The position numbers and the translations under genes are program-made. A stretch of 64,000 nucleotides of DNA from the NCBI GenBank assembly GCA_018267545.1, contig JAFDYG010000490.1, positions 42,044 to 106,043 of the forward strand, in the 5' to 3' direction. Origin of the DNA: Bacteroidota bacterium (GTDB taxonomy: Bacteria; Bacteroidota; Bacteroidia; Chitinophagales; Chitinophagaceae). This document shows positions 19,475 to 27,853 of this stretch, piece after piece; position 1 is the first letter of the stretch; each line of letters begins with the position of its first letter. The notes under the pieces are model-generated. The model made no database searches, was not told the origin of the DNA, and worked only from the letters and a program-made list of their open reading frames with translations.

Positions 19475-22400
19475 TCACGGCCTGACCAATTGCACCGGAC
19501 CATTGTTCTTAACTGCTACTATCAGAAGCCCGGCGGCCGTCTTTACGGATGTAATATTACGAATATCTCCCATCATGGACAACCTTATCCCTTCATTCGC
19601 GACAGGAACGAAGCTTCCCCTCGCAGATCTTTTTAGCAAAATTCCCATGCCTGCATCCAAAGGGCCCTGCTGCGCACGTAAAGGATAAAAATTCCCGGCC
19701 AGCAACAAATCCTGCAAGCCATCTCCATCGAAATCTCTGACCACAATACCGTTGACCGGGCTCATCTGAGCCTCTACCGGCAAGGCCTCCGGCCGAAACC
19801 GCTTCCCATCCCGACGCAACAGCAAAGACCTCATCTCCTGAATAGAAACCGTCTTCCCCGTCGCCAATTGCTCCGCCGTAAACAAGTCCGTCAGCTGCGC
19901 GTCGGCATAGTCCGCGTATCTGCTAAACTTTTTTTGCAGCACAGGCATTTGATCGAATAATTCATCCCGCGTACAATAAGGATAGCTCTTCCCATCTTTA
20001 TAATAACAAAGCATCGGATCCATCACCCCATCCTTATCGAAGTCTCCATAGGTAATCGTCAAAGGCGTCGACGGCCCCGCCTGAAACTGCGTGTTGAGAC
20101 CTAGATTACCGGCAATGATATCATCACCCACAGCCGCCAGTCTGCACCACCATCCCCGCGTCGAATCCAGCCCATATTCCTTGGTTTGATTAACCAGCTT
20201 CCCTGTATGATTCTCAAAGACCGAAACCGGCATAAAGGGCCCCGCGACGACCAGGTCCATCCAACCGTCCTTATTCAAATCCATCCACAATGCATCCGCC
20301 ACCATCCCGCAATCCGCTAGCGATACATCCTTTTCAAATCGAATCTGGCCTCCTTTGCTCCTATTCTTCAAGATCATGCTCTCCGGAGGAGCCGGGAACA
20401 ACCCCGGCTGAACATATCCACCCACAAACAAATCGGGCAATCCATCCTTATCGATATCGGCCGCCCGCACACAAGACCCGCTGACCACCTCCGCAGGCAA
20501 CGCATCCACCAACAATCGAAAATGCCCCTTCCCGTCATTTTGAAAGAACCGGTCCTGGTAATGCTTGTCGTTCAACGGATAGTCCGCACCCCCACTCACC
20601 AGGTAAAGATCGAGGTCCCCATCGCCATCCGCATCGAAAAGCAACGCATCCGAATTCGTATATTCCTTCGACTGATTCCAGGGCTGATCGGCCGCCAAAA
20701 CAAACTTCCCCTCTTTCGTCTGCAAATACAGCTGGCTTTCATAACCCGCAGACGCACCGATAAACAAGTCCTCCAATCCATCTCCATTGACATCTCCCTT
20801 TGCGACCGACGGACCTGTCTTCGACACCTGAAAAGGCAACAAAGGCGAAATCTTGAAATCGATAGTCGGCGCCTGACTATGCACAAACTTCACTCCGCTA
20901 CCGGCCGTCACATCTCGAAAACCCGATACGACTTTACTACTCCCATCAGGCAACACATTCCCCTCTCTTTCATCCAACACCAGCAACGTATCCGCTCTTA
21001 CTTCTTTCATACTTATCACTTTTCCTGACGGCCACCTGACTACCAACGACGCGACACTATCCCCCCCCAACCCCACATGCATCACAGGATCAACCGAGGA
21101 CTGAAATCCCCTCGATGTATACTCCTCTTGCTCCTGCGACAAATGCGCCGAGACAACCGAAACCTTCGCTCCCATACCAAACGTATTCTTCCCTTCTCCC
21201 CTCAGCTGCAAACGTAGGTAATGCCCTCCGGCCCCATTATTCCGATACACCATCACCCCATCATTCAAATTATTGACCACCAAATCCAAATCCCCATCAT
21301 TATCCAAATCCGCATAAACAGCCCCGTCGTGAATCCCCTTCCCCGTTATTCCCCACTCCTTCGTCACATCGGTAAAGCCCAGCTCGTGATTATTCCGGAA
21401 CATGTAATTCGTCAACGGCGTCGACGGCATATCCTGCAACAGCTTCCACATCTCTTTCTTGTCCCCACCTACTTCCTTGTAGTTCGAAGAATAACCCGAA
21501 GTATATTTTACAAAGTCGAGATTGGTGATATCCCTTAGTATCCCATTCGAAACAAAAAGATCCTTCCACCCATCATTATCGAAGTCCGCAAACAAAGGCG
21601 CCCAGCTCCAATCCGTAGCCGACACCCCCGCTAGCTGCCCCACTTCGCTAAAAACAGGCATCCCGCTGCTATCCACTCCCCGGTTCAGCTGTAGCGTATT
21701 GCGCATTTGCTGATGCCCCAGGCCATGATCCACCCGCATCGTATACTTGTCATATGTATCCGCACCCCGCAACAGCTTCTGCCGGTGATTGCTTTCCGGC
21801 AACATATCCAGCACCATGATATCCGGAAGGCCGTCATTGTTATAATCCGCAATATCCGACCCCATCGCAAATTCGGATAGATGCCCCACCGCCTTGTCCA
21901 ATACCTCGCGAAAAGTCCCATCGTGATTATTCAGGTATAGAAAATCCCGCTCGTCATAGTCATTGGTCGTATAGATATCGGCCCATCCGTCATTGTTGAC
22001 GTCGCTGATGGACACGCTCAGACCAAAGTTCAGACCGCTCCCATAGATCCGCGCCTGCTCGCTGACATCCGTAAAATGACCATTGTCATTCCGGTACAGC
22101 CGGTTCCCCGCCTGCGAATTTCGCTTGGCCCGCAATTGATCCGTATTGTAGAAAGGATTGTAGAACATGGCGGCATGATTGACCATAAACAGATCAAGGT
22201 CACCATCATTGTCCATGTCGAAGAAGCTGACCGTCGTCGTATAAGTACCCGGAGCATCTAACCCATACGCCTTCGCCGACTCCGTAAACCGCGGCACGCC
22301 ATCCTTCACCCCATTATTGATGTATAGTTCATTGGACCGCTCCACATCTGTCCCCGGCCCCGAATAACATACATAGAGATCTAATAGCCCATCCCCATTC

Positions 22401-22759
22401 ACGTCCGCCATCACCGTCCCCGTCTTCCACCTGGAACGCCCCGCAACTCCTGCTTTCCCCGTCACATCCTCAAATTTAAACTCACCCTTATTCAGATACA
22501 GCTTGTCCGGCCCCATATTGGCGGTAAAGTATAAATCGGGCAACCCATCCCCATCCACATCTCCCACCGCAACTCCGCCGCCATTATAGATATACTCGTA
22601 GGTTAGTACATTGTAGTCTTCATTTTCCTTGATGTCATTTCGGAAATCGATATGCGTTTCCGAAGCAGACAGCTCCGTAAAGACGGTTTCTTTCTTGGCA
22701 CTGCAAGAGACCAGGCTACCAATCAAAAAAAGGCCGAATCCGGCTACAGCAAGTTTCAT
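19475..22759 (-). CDS. VCBS/FG-GAP repeat lipoprotein with ASPIC/UnbV domain
   Basis: About 1094 residues from the ATG at 22759, which opens a lipoprotein signal MKLAVAGFGLFLIGSLVSC. Upstream in-frame ATGs at 22789 and 22816 only add a tail before this signal, and 22789 overlaps the start of the divergent gene. I count 13 calcium-binding-type repeats of the form DxDxDGxxD, such as DVDGDGLPD, DMDNDGDLD and DFDGDGLQD, spread over two beta-propeller-like halves. An ASPIC/UnbV segment sits between them (NTFGMGAKVSVV to VVRWPSGKV). The family is exported and often found beside SusC/SusD genes in Bacteroidota, with no settled function; glycan or protein binding at the cell surface is likely (inference). 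It is the first gene of the PUL operon and ends 10 bases before the sigma gene. Confidence 0.85.
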   Translation of the reverse strand: MKLAVAGFGLFLIGSLVSCSAKKETVFTELSASETHIDFRNDIKENEDYNVLTYEYIYNGGGVAVGDVDGDGLPDLYFTANMGPDKLYLNKGEFKFEDVTGKAGVAGRSRWKTGTVMADVNGDGLLDLYVCYSGPGTDVERSNELYINNGVKDGVPRFTESAKAYGLDAPGTYTTTVSFFDMDNDGDLDLFMVNHAAMFYNPFYNTDQLRAKRNSQAGNRLYRNDNGHFTDVSEQARIYGSGLNFGLSVSISDVNNDGWADIYTTNDYDERDFLYLNNHDGTFREVLDKAVGHLSEFAMGSDIADYNNDGLPDIMVLDMLPESNHRQKLLRGADTYDKYTMRVDHGLGHQQMRNTLQLNRGVDSSGMPVFSEVGQLAGVSATDWSWAPLFADFDNDGWKDLFVSNGILRDITNLDFVKYTSGYSSNYKEVGGDKKEMWKLLQDMPSTPLTNYMFRNNHELGFTDVTKEWGITGKGIHDGAVYADLDNDGDLDLVVNNLNDGVMVYRNNGAGGHYLRLQLRGEGKNTFGMGAKVSVVSAHLSQEQEEYTSRGFQSSVDPVMHVGLGGDSVASLVVRWPSGKVISMKEVRADTLLVLDEREGNVLPDGSSKVVSGFRDVTAGSGVKFVHSQAPTIDFKISPLLPFQVSKTGPSVAKGDVNGDGLEDLFIGASAGYESQLYLQTKEGKFVLAADQPWNQSKEYTNSDALLFDADGDGDLDLYLVSGGADYPLNDKHYQDRFFQNDGKGHFRLLVDALPAEVVSGSCVRAADIDKDGLPDLFVGGYVQPGLFPAPPESMILKNRSKGGQIRFEKDVSLADCGMVADALWMDLNKDGWMDLVVAGPFMPVSVFENHTGKLVNQTKEYGLDSTRGWWCRLAAVGDDIIAGNLGLNTQFQAGPSTPLTITYGDFDKDGVMDPMLCYYKDGKSYPYCTRDELFDQMPVLQKKFSRYADYADAQLTDLFTAEQLATGKTVSIQEMRSLLLRRDGKRFRPEALPVEAQMSPVNGIVVRDFDGDGLQDLLLAGNFYPLRAQQGPLDAGMGILLKRSARGSFVPVANEGIRLSMMGDIRNITSVKTAAGLLIVAVKNNGPVQLVRP

Positions 22760-22787
22760 GAACCACAATATTAGTGTATTTTTATGC

Positions 22788-23696
22788 ATGGCTAAACGGC
22801 TACTCCCCGTTATCATCTGGCTGTCCTTCTACTACACTCCATTCCCGTCCCTCGCCGGTTCTACGCGCGAGCAAGCCTTGGAGTACCTAAACAGTGCTAA
22901 AATTCCAGACACCAGCATCTTCTGGCCCAACGTCAAACGCCACCTCTTCATCGCAAACCTAAAAGCCAATATAGATTCTCCCCTATCCCTCTACCAGGGA
23001 AGCAATACCAACTTCTGCGGCTATGCAGCCATGTCCTACCTGCCCCTGCAGGATGACCCGCTGACTTATACCCGTTTCCTCATCGCCTTATATATAGACG
23101 GAACCGCCAGCTGGGGAAACATCCGCTTCAAACCCACCACCGACGTACAAAAAGCCGCCGGCACCCTGCACTTCAAAGGTATCCTCGACATCCGCCACGC
23201 CGACCAGATGTGGTTCCTCTCCCTGGCCGATCACTTCCGCGGCTACCTGAACTTCTTCTGGCCCAACTTTCACCCCGGCTCGGAAGATACATTCTGGGCA
23301 GCCGTCAACTACGCAAAATTCAACCGCATGATCCGCCAGGTCGCAGGCTATCACACCGACGCCACCGGCTCCGATATCTTCCGGCCCCACTTCAAAGACC
23401 TCTATGCCTATCTGACTAATTGCCTGAAAACCGGCACCACCTATCTCTACGTCAACAATACCTATCTGCATAAAAAGAACCACGCCAAGGAAAGATTTAG
23501 AAACAGCTTTCCTACCCACTATATCGTCCTCACCGACATCCGGAAGATAAGCAACGACCCTAACGACGACACGGTCGATATCATCTACTGGGACTACGGC
23601 GGCCGTACTCTCCGCCAGGTCAGCCTGCGATTTCTGGGAAAGATCCTCTTCGGCGTCACACACTGTACCCCACCTCAACCACCAGTCTCCAACTAA
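22788..23696 (+). CDS. Exported protein with a papain-like Cys-His-Asp layout, unassigned family
   Basis: 302 residues from the ATG at 22788. The open frame extends further upstream, but that part is antisense to the VCBS gene and lacks a signal sequence, whereas MAKRLLPVIIWLSFYYTPFPSLAG is a good signal peptide. I do not recognise a named family. The spacing C77 (NFCGYAAM), H244 (THYIVLTDI) and D269 (IIYWDYGG) is that of papain-fold cysteine peptidases and transglutaminase-like enzymes: Cys at the start of a helix, His before one strand, Asp after another. A role as exported hydrolase or effector is inference. It is followed after 1 base by a probable lipoprotein gene, so the two form one unit. 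Its start lies 28 bases from the divergent VCBS start. Confidence 0.7.
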   Translation: MAKRLLPVIIWLSFYYTPFPSLAGSTREQALEYLNSAKIPDTSIFWPNVKRHLFIANLKANIDSPLSLYQGSNTNFCGYAAMSYLPLQDDPLTYTRFLIALYIDGTASWGNIRFKPTTDVQKAAGTLHFKGILDIRHADQMWFLSLADHFRGYLNFFWPNFHPGSEDTFWAAVNYAKFNRMIRQVAGYHTDATGSDIFRPHFKDLYAYLTNCLKTGTTYLYVNNTYLHKKNHAKERFRNSFPTHYIVLTDIRKISNDPNDDTVDIIYWDYGGRTLRQVSLRFLGKILFGVTHCTPPQPPVSN

Positions 23697-23697
23697 T

Positions 23698-24300
23698 ATG
23701 GCCGCAAAAATACTATATCGAATCCTTCTCTTCGCTGCCCTGGTCCAAACCTGGTCCTGTACTTCCCTGAACATCACCAACTATTACCGCAAGCACCAGT
23801 CGACGCTCGACAGCATCGAAGTGGTTTATAAACAAGCTTACGCTAAAAAACCCTTCTCCATCGAATTCACCGACCGCCCCTTCAGCCGCCTTTCCCTCGA
23901 GCTCATCACCGATACCCTGACTTATATCTATGAGTACACCATCGGCGAACCCCGTCTCCAGGATACCCTCCTACGCTACGGCTACGACACCGCCTCTATC
24001 AATAATATCATCGGCAATATGCGCTCGATGGAATGCACCTGGGTCGACAACCTCGACTACTATACCGAAGAGCAAAAACATTCTCTCATCTATATTTCCC
24101 TATGGCCCCGGGGCTTCAATTCCCCCTTCGTCAACAAGAAGTATTATATCCTGACCTATTTCCAAACACGACAATATTACGATACCGAAGGCCGCCTCCT
24201 CGTCGGTCGCCGGCTACGCCGCATCCGGAAAATAAACGCAGACGTCTTCAGACGAATCAACGACAGAATGGCCTACACCATCTCCGACCGCTTCCGTTAA
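23698..24300 (+). CDS. Probable lipoprotein, partner of the papain-like protein
   Basis: 200 residues, no family recognised. The N-terminus is basic then hydrophobic, ending in TWSC (C21). This is a weak lipobox, so secretion by signal peptidase I is also possible. The mature part is rich in aromatic and charged residues, with no repeats or further membrane segments (for example LDYYTEEQKHSLIYISLW). The start codon comes 1 base after the stop of the preceding gene, so the pair is almost certainly co-translated. By position it could be an inhibitor, chaperone or surface partner of the papain-like protein; nothing in its own sequence decides this. Confidence 0.7.
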   Translation: MAAKILYRILLFAALVQTWSCTSLNITNYYRKHQSTLDSIEVVYKQAYAKKPFSIEFTDRPFSRLSLELITDTLTYIYEYTIGEPRLQDTLLRYGYDTASINNIIGNMRSMECTWVDNLDYYTEEQKHSLIYISLWPRGFNSPFVNKKYYILTYFQTRQYYDTEGRLLVGRRLRRIRKINADVFRRINDRMAYTISDRFR

Positions 24301-24303
24301 AGA

Positions 24304-24987
24304 CTAATTCCGCAAATCCACGATGACATTGATCGTCAGCGCCACGATCACCGTATTAAAAAGAAAGGAAAGGATCCCATGCACCAGCGCCACCCGCCGA
24401 ATCGTCCTCGACGAGATTTCGATATCGGAAACCTGAAAGGTCATCCCGATCACAAACGAAAAGTAGGCAAAGTCCAGATAGTCCGGCCACAGCTCATTGG
24501 GGATCTGTAACCCGACCGTATGCGCATCCGGGTCCAGAGGATGGTCCCCATAATACAACAAAGCATAACGATACGCAAACATGGTATGAAGTAACAACCA
24601 GGAACAGACAACCCCGGATATATAGACAAAAGTTTCTACCCCCTTCGGCAGCAGCCAGGCCTCCTTATTTCCCAACAAAAGCATCACCCCCAGCAAGCTC
24701 CCCAGAATCGCCACCAGTACGATGAAAAAAACCACAATCCGCCCCGCATCCTCCGTCTTGGCCAACACCCGGATTTGCCGCGGACGCATGCTGGAAAAGA
24801 TAACCCCGCTTATAATGATCATACAAAGGCTAAAACAATCCCAGCCGATCATCACCCTTGTCATCCCCTCCATGCGGATAGGCAGCAGTCCCACCGAAAT
24901 GATGGTAGAAACGGCGAGACTTATAATTAGCTTATAAATGGACGGCAACCGGTGAAACCAGTTCGGACAATTAATATAGTTGGTCAC
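24304..24987 (-). CDS. DUF1345 membrane protein
   Basis: 227 residues with about five transmembrane helices: near 18-37, 45-65, 85-107, 118-140 and 195-222. The segment PDYLDFAYFSFVIGMTFQVSD, followed by RRVALVHGILSFLFNTVIVAL, matches the C-terminal half of DUF1345 (YdeH-like) inner-membrane proteins, whose function is not known. It converges on the lipoprotein gene with 3 bases between stops and is divergent from the molybdenum hydroxylase genes. Confidence 0.85.
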   Translation of the reverse strand: MTNYINCPNWFHRLPSIYKLIISLAVSTIISVGLLPIRMEGMTRVMIGWDCFSLCMIIISGVIFSSMRPRQIRVLAKTEDAGRIVVFFIVLVAILGSLLGVMLLLGNKEAWLLPKGVETFVYISGVVCSWLLLHTMFAYRYALLYYGDHPLDPDAHTVGLQIPNELWPDYLDFAYFSFVIGMTFQVSDIEISSRTIRRVALVHGILSFLFNTVIVALTINVIVDLRN

Positions 24988-25011
24988 GTAGGAAAGATTG
25001 TGTTTAAGCCC

Positions 25012-25027
25012 CCGGCCGCCAGGCCGG
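25012..25027. repeat. GC-rich extragenic palindrome, copy 1
   Basis: CCGGCC-GCCA-GGCCGG forms a 6-bp perfect stem in the divergent region between DUF1345 and the Fe-S subunit. Read on the - strand it contains the 11-mer GGCCGGGGGCT, which is repeated at 30768-30778 in another intergenic hairpin. Confidence 0.5.
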
Positions 25028-25038
25028 AAAAAATGAGC

Positions 25039-25051
25039 TACACTTAGTGTA
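25039..25051. promoter_or_regulatory. Operator-like palindrome upstream of the molybdenum hydroxylase
   Basis: TACACT-T-AGTGTA is a perfect 6+1+6 inverted repeat, 37 bases before the ATG at 25088 and within the region shared with the divergent DUF1345 gene. Its size suits a dimeric repressor. The palindrome is seen; its use is inference. Confidence 0.35.
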
Positions 25052-25087
25052 AGCTAAAATTAGTAAATTCAGCGTAAAATAAGGCTC

Positions 25088-25591
25088 ATGCCCTCCTATT
25101 CGCTAAGCATTAACAATAAACCGGTCCAGGTCGACGCCGAACCGGACATGCCCCTCCTATGGGTCGTAAGGGACCTGTTAGGCCTAAAAGGCACAAAATT
25201 CGGCTGCGGCATCGCCCAGTGTGGCGCCTGCACCGTCCACCTCGCCGGTACCGCCGTCCGCTCCTGCGGCCTGCCCATCTCCGCCGTCGCGGGCCAAAAG
25301 ATCACCACCATTGAAGGACTCACCGGCAACCACCAGGCCGAGCTCGTTCAAAAAGCCTGGATAGAAGAACAAGTCCCACAATGCGGCTACTGCCAGTCCG
25401 GACAGATCATGAGCGCCGTCGCCCTCCTCCACCGCAATCCCAAACCCACTGATGCCGATATCGACATGGCCATGCAAGGAAATATCTGTCGCTGTGGCAC
25501 ATACGACCGCATCCGCAAAGCCATCCACCGAGCCGCTACCCTACAGCAAGTCCCCCCCGGTTCACTAAAAAAATCCCTGACACAAATCTAA
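25088..25591 (+). CDS. 2Fe-2S subunit of a molybdenum hydroxylase (IorA-like)
   Basis: 167 residues. The N-terminal plant-type ferredoxin domain has the motif [12 protein letters not shown] with a further Cys in RSCGLP. The C-terminal helical domain has CGYCQSGQ and [11 protein letters not shown]. These eight cysteines bind the two 2Fe-2S clusters of xanthine dehydrogenase-family small subunits. The length suits the two-subunit isoquinoline 1-oxidoreductase type, which lacks a FAD subunit and passes electrons to an external acceptor. The large subunit starts 6 bases downstream. There is no signal peptide of its own; such subunits travel with the Tat-exported partner. Confidence 0.94.
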   Translation: MPSYSLSINNKPVQVDAEPDMPLLWVVRDLLGLKGTKFGCGIAQCGACTVHLAGTAVRSCGLPISAVAGQKITTIEGLTGNHQAELVQKAWIEEQVPQCGYCQSGQIMSAVALLHRNPKPTDADIDMAMQGNICRCGTYDRIRKAIHRAATLQQVPPGSLKKSLTQI

Positions 25592-25597
25592 TTCGCC

Positions 25598-27799
25598 ATG
25601 TCCCTGCCAAACAAAATCGCCCGCCGGGAATTCCTGAAACATACAGGACTCTCCGGTCTGGCACTCATTCTTGGCGTATCCTCTATCCACTCAGCCGACG
25701 CCGAAACGATTACCAGAATATCTCCCTGTAACCTGCCGATGACCGGACTCGCCGACCTCCCCGAGAGCTATGGCATCACCCCATACATTATTATCGATCC
25801 CACCGGCCGGATTACCATCATCAACCCCAAACCCGAAATGGGCCAGGGAACCTATCAGTCCATCCCAGCCCTGATCGCAGAGGAGCTGGATGTTTCCCTC
25901 GACCAGGTGACCATCATCACCAGCTCGGGACAGAAAGCAATCCCGGGCCAATCTGCCGGCGGCTCCTCATCCGTCCGCGGCTCCTACGCCCAGCTGCGCA
26001 AAGTGGGCGCCTCCGCCCGCGAAATGCTCTGCACCGCAGCAGCCCGCCAATGGAACGTTCCCGTCGGCGAATGCATCGCCCAGGACGCCAAAATCGTCCA
26101 CAAACCCACGGGCAAAAGCCTCGGTTATGGTGACCTGGTTGCAACCGCTTCTACCCTAGAAGTCCCCGCCAACCCCACACTAAAAGATCCCAAAGATTTC
26201 AAGATACTAGGCAAATCCATGCCCCGCCTGGACATTCCGCTCAAAGTAAACGGAACCGCCGTCTTTGGCATCGACATGGAAGTCCCCGGAATGGTCTACG
26301 CCTCCGTGGAAAGAAGCACCGTCTTCGGCAGCAAGCTCGTCAGCTATGACGACAGCGCCACCCTCAAGGTCAAAGGTGTCCTCCGCACTGTCAAGGCCGA
26401 ACGCGTCCTGGGAAAGATCCGCTATGAAGGCGTGGCCGTCATCGCCGAGAACTACTGGGCCGCGCTAAAAGGCCGGAAAGCGCTCAAAGTCCAGTGGGAC
26501 CACCAGGGCTTCGACAGCTTCAATACCAAAGACTACGAACAGCACCTCCATGAGCTCTCCAAAACCGAAGGACTCATCGCACACAACAGCGGTGACTTCG
26601 ACGGCGCCATGTCATCGGCCGCCCATCCCCTCGAAGCCTTCTATGAAACCCCCATCGTCGCCCACGCCACGATGGAGCCCATGAACTGTCTCGCCCACTG
26701 GCAGGAAGACGGAAAAGTAGACATCTGGACCTCCGTCCAGGGCGCCGCCATCGTCAAACGCGAGCTGTCCGAAGCCCTCGGCGTTCCCCAGGATAACGTC
26801 ACCGCCCACATCTCCTTCCTCGGAGGAGGCTTCGGCCGACGCCTCGCCGCCGACTATGCCGTCGAGGCCGCCACTATTTCAAAAGCCATCGGAAAGCCGG
26901 TTAAGGTCATCTGGACCCGCGAAGACGATATCCAGCTAGGCCCCTTCCGCCCCATGACCTTCTCCGCCATGCGCGGCGCCGTTTCCGCCGACGGAAAAGC
27001 AGTCGCCTTCCAGCACAAAGTGATCTCCCCCTCCATAGCCGCCACAAAAAGCGACAAATACGACAAGACGAAAGTCGACCGCAGCATGGTCGAAGGCATC
27101 AGCGAACAGAAATACGAGATCCCGAACATGAAGAACGCCTATGTATTCGCCGACATACACATCCCGATGCAATACTGGCGCTCCGTAACCAGCAGCACCC
27201 TCGCCTTTGCCCACGAATGTTTTGTCGACGAGATGGCCGTGGCCGCCGGAAAAGACCCTATGGCCTTCCGCCTCGACATGCTCACCAAAGAATCCGATTG
27301 TAAGAGAGTTCTCACAAAGCTCAAAGAAGTATCCCACTGGGATAAGCCCCTGCCCAAGGGCTGGGGCCGCGGCGTTGCACAGTACGAATTCTTTGCCGGT
27401 CTCGCCGCCAACGTCATCGAAGTGTCTACAAAAAAAGACGGCGGTATCAGGATTGAAAAGATCATCTCCGTCATCGATCTCGGCACCGTCGTCAACCCCG
27501 ACATGGTCAAGGCCCAAACCGAAGGCGCTATCGTCATGGGCATCATCGCCGCCGTAAAAGACGGCATCGTCTTCGACAAAGGCAAATCCATACAAAGCAA
27601 TTTCCACAACAACCGCATGCTGCGTATCAACGAAATGCCCGCAGTCGAAGTGCATATCCTGGCAGACGGTGGCCCGGTCATCAAGGGCGTCGGCGAACCC
27701 GGCCTCCCACCCGTAGCACCAGCGCTGGCCAACGCAGTCTTTGCCGCTACCGGCAAACGCATCCGCCGCCTGCCCTTCGACCTGGCTAAGATCAGCTAA
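25598..27799 (+). CDS. Molybdopterin-binding subunit of an aldehyde/xanthine oxidase-family hydroxylase (IorB-like)
   Basis: 733 residues, usual length for IorB-type large subunits. The N-terminus has a Tat signal ([10 protein letters not shown] then a hydrophobic stretch to about 35), so the holoenzyme should be periplasmic. Cofactor-binding segments include [20 protein letters not shown] (about 72-91), [28 protein letters not shown] and, near the C-terminus, [21 protein letters not shown] with the active-site-type Glu. The substrate cannot be told from sequence; N-heterocycles or aldehydes are the usual ones. No molybdenum cofactor or XdhC-like gene is nearby. Confidence 0.93.
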   Translation: MSLPNKIARREFLKHTGLSGLALILGVSSIHSADAETITRISPCNLPMTGLADLPESYGITPYIIIDPTGRITIINPKPEMGQGTYQSIPALIAEELDVSLDQVTIITSSGQKAIPGQSAGGSSSVRGSYAQLRKVGASAREMLCTAAARQWNVPVGECIAQDAKIVHKPTGKSLGYGDLVATASTLEVPANPTLKDPKDFKILGKSMPRLDIPLKVNGTAVFGIDMEVPGMVYASVERSTVFGSKLVSYDDSATLKVKGVLRTVKAERVLGKIRYEGVAVIAENYWAALKGRKALKVQWDHQGFDSFNTKDYEQHLHELSKTEGLIAHNSGDFDGAMSSAAHPLEAFYETPIVAHATMEPMNCLAHWQEDGKVDIWTSVQGAAIVKRELSEALGVPQDNVTAHISFLGGGFGRRLAADYAVEAATISKAIGKPVKVIWTREDDIQLGPFRPMTFSAMRGAVSADGKAVAFQHKVISPSIAATKSDKYDKTKVDRSMVEGISEQKYEIPNMKNAYVFADIHIPMQYWRSVTSSTLAFAHECFVDEMAVAAGKDPMAFRLDMLTKESDCKRVLTKLKEVSHWDKPLPKGWGRGVAQYEFFAGLAANVIEVSTKKDGGIRIEKIISVIDLGTVVNPDMVKAQTEGAIVMGIIAAVKDGIVFDKGKSIQSNFHNNRMLRINEMPAVEVHILADGGPVIKGVGEPGLPPVAPALANAVFAATGKRIRRLPFDLAKIS

Positions 27800-27853
27800 G
27801 CTTAGGCCACAAATCGTATAGTTTTATTATATATTGAATCGTACTTTCATTGC

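Noticed and set aside
22759-22800. A - strand promoter (TTTAG-N20-TAATATTG) for the PUL operon
   Set aside because: Both elements have mismatches at conserved bases, and it would place the transcript start at or inside the start codon. Too weak to list.
23088-23780. A 230-codon - strand frame across the papain-like and lipoprotein genes
   Set aside because: The + strand genes have signal peptides, tight spacing and protein-like composition. The opposite frame spans their junction and is Val/Gly-rich only.
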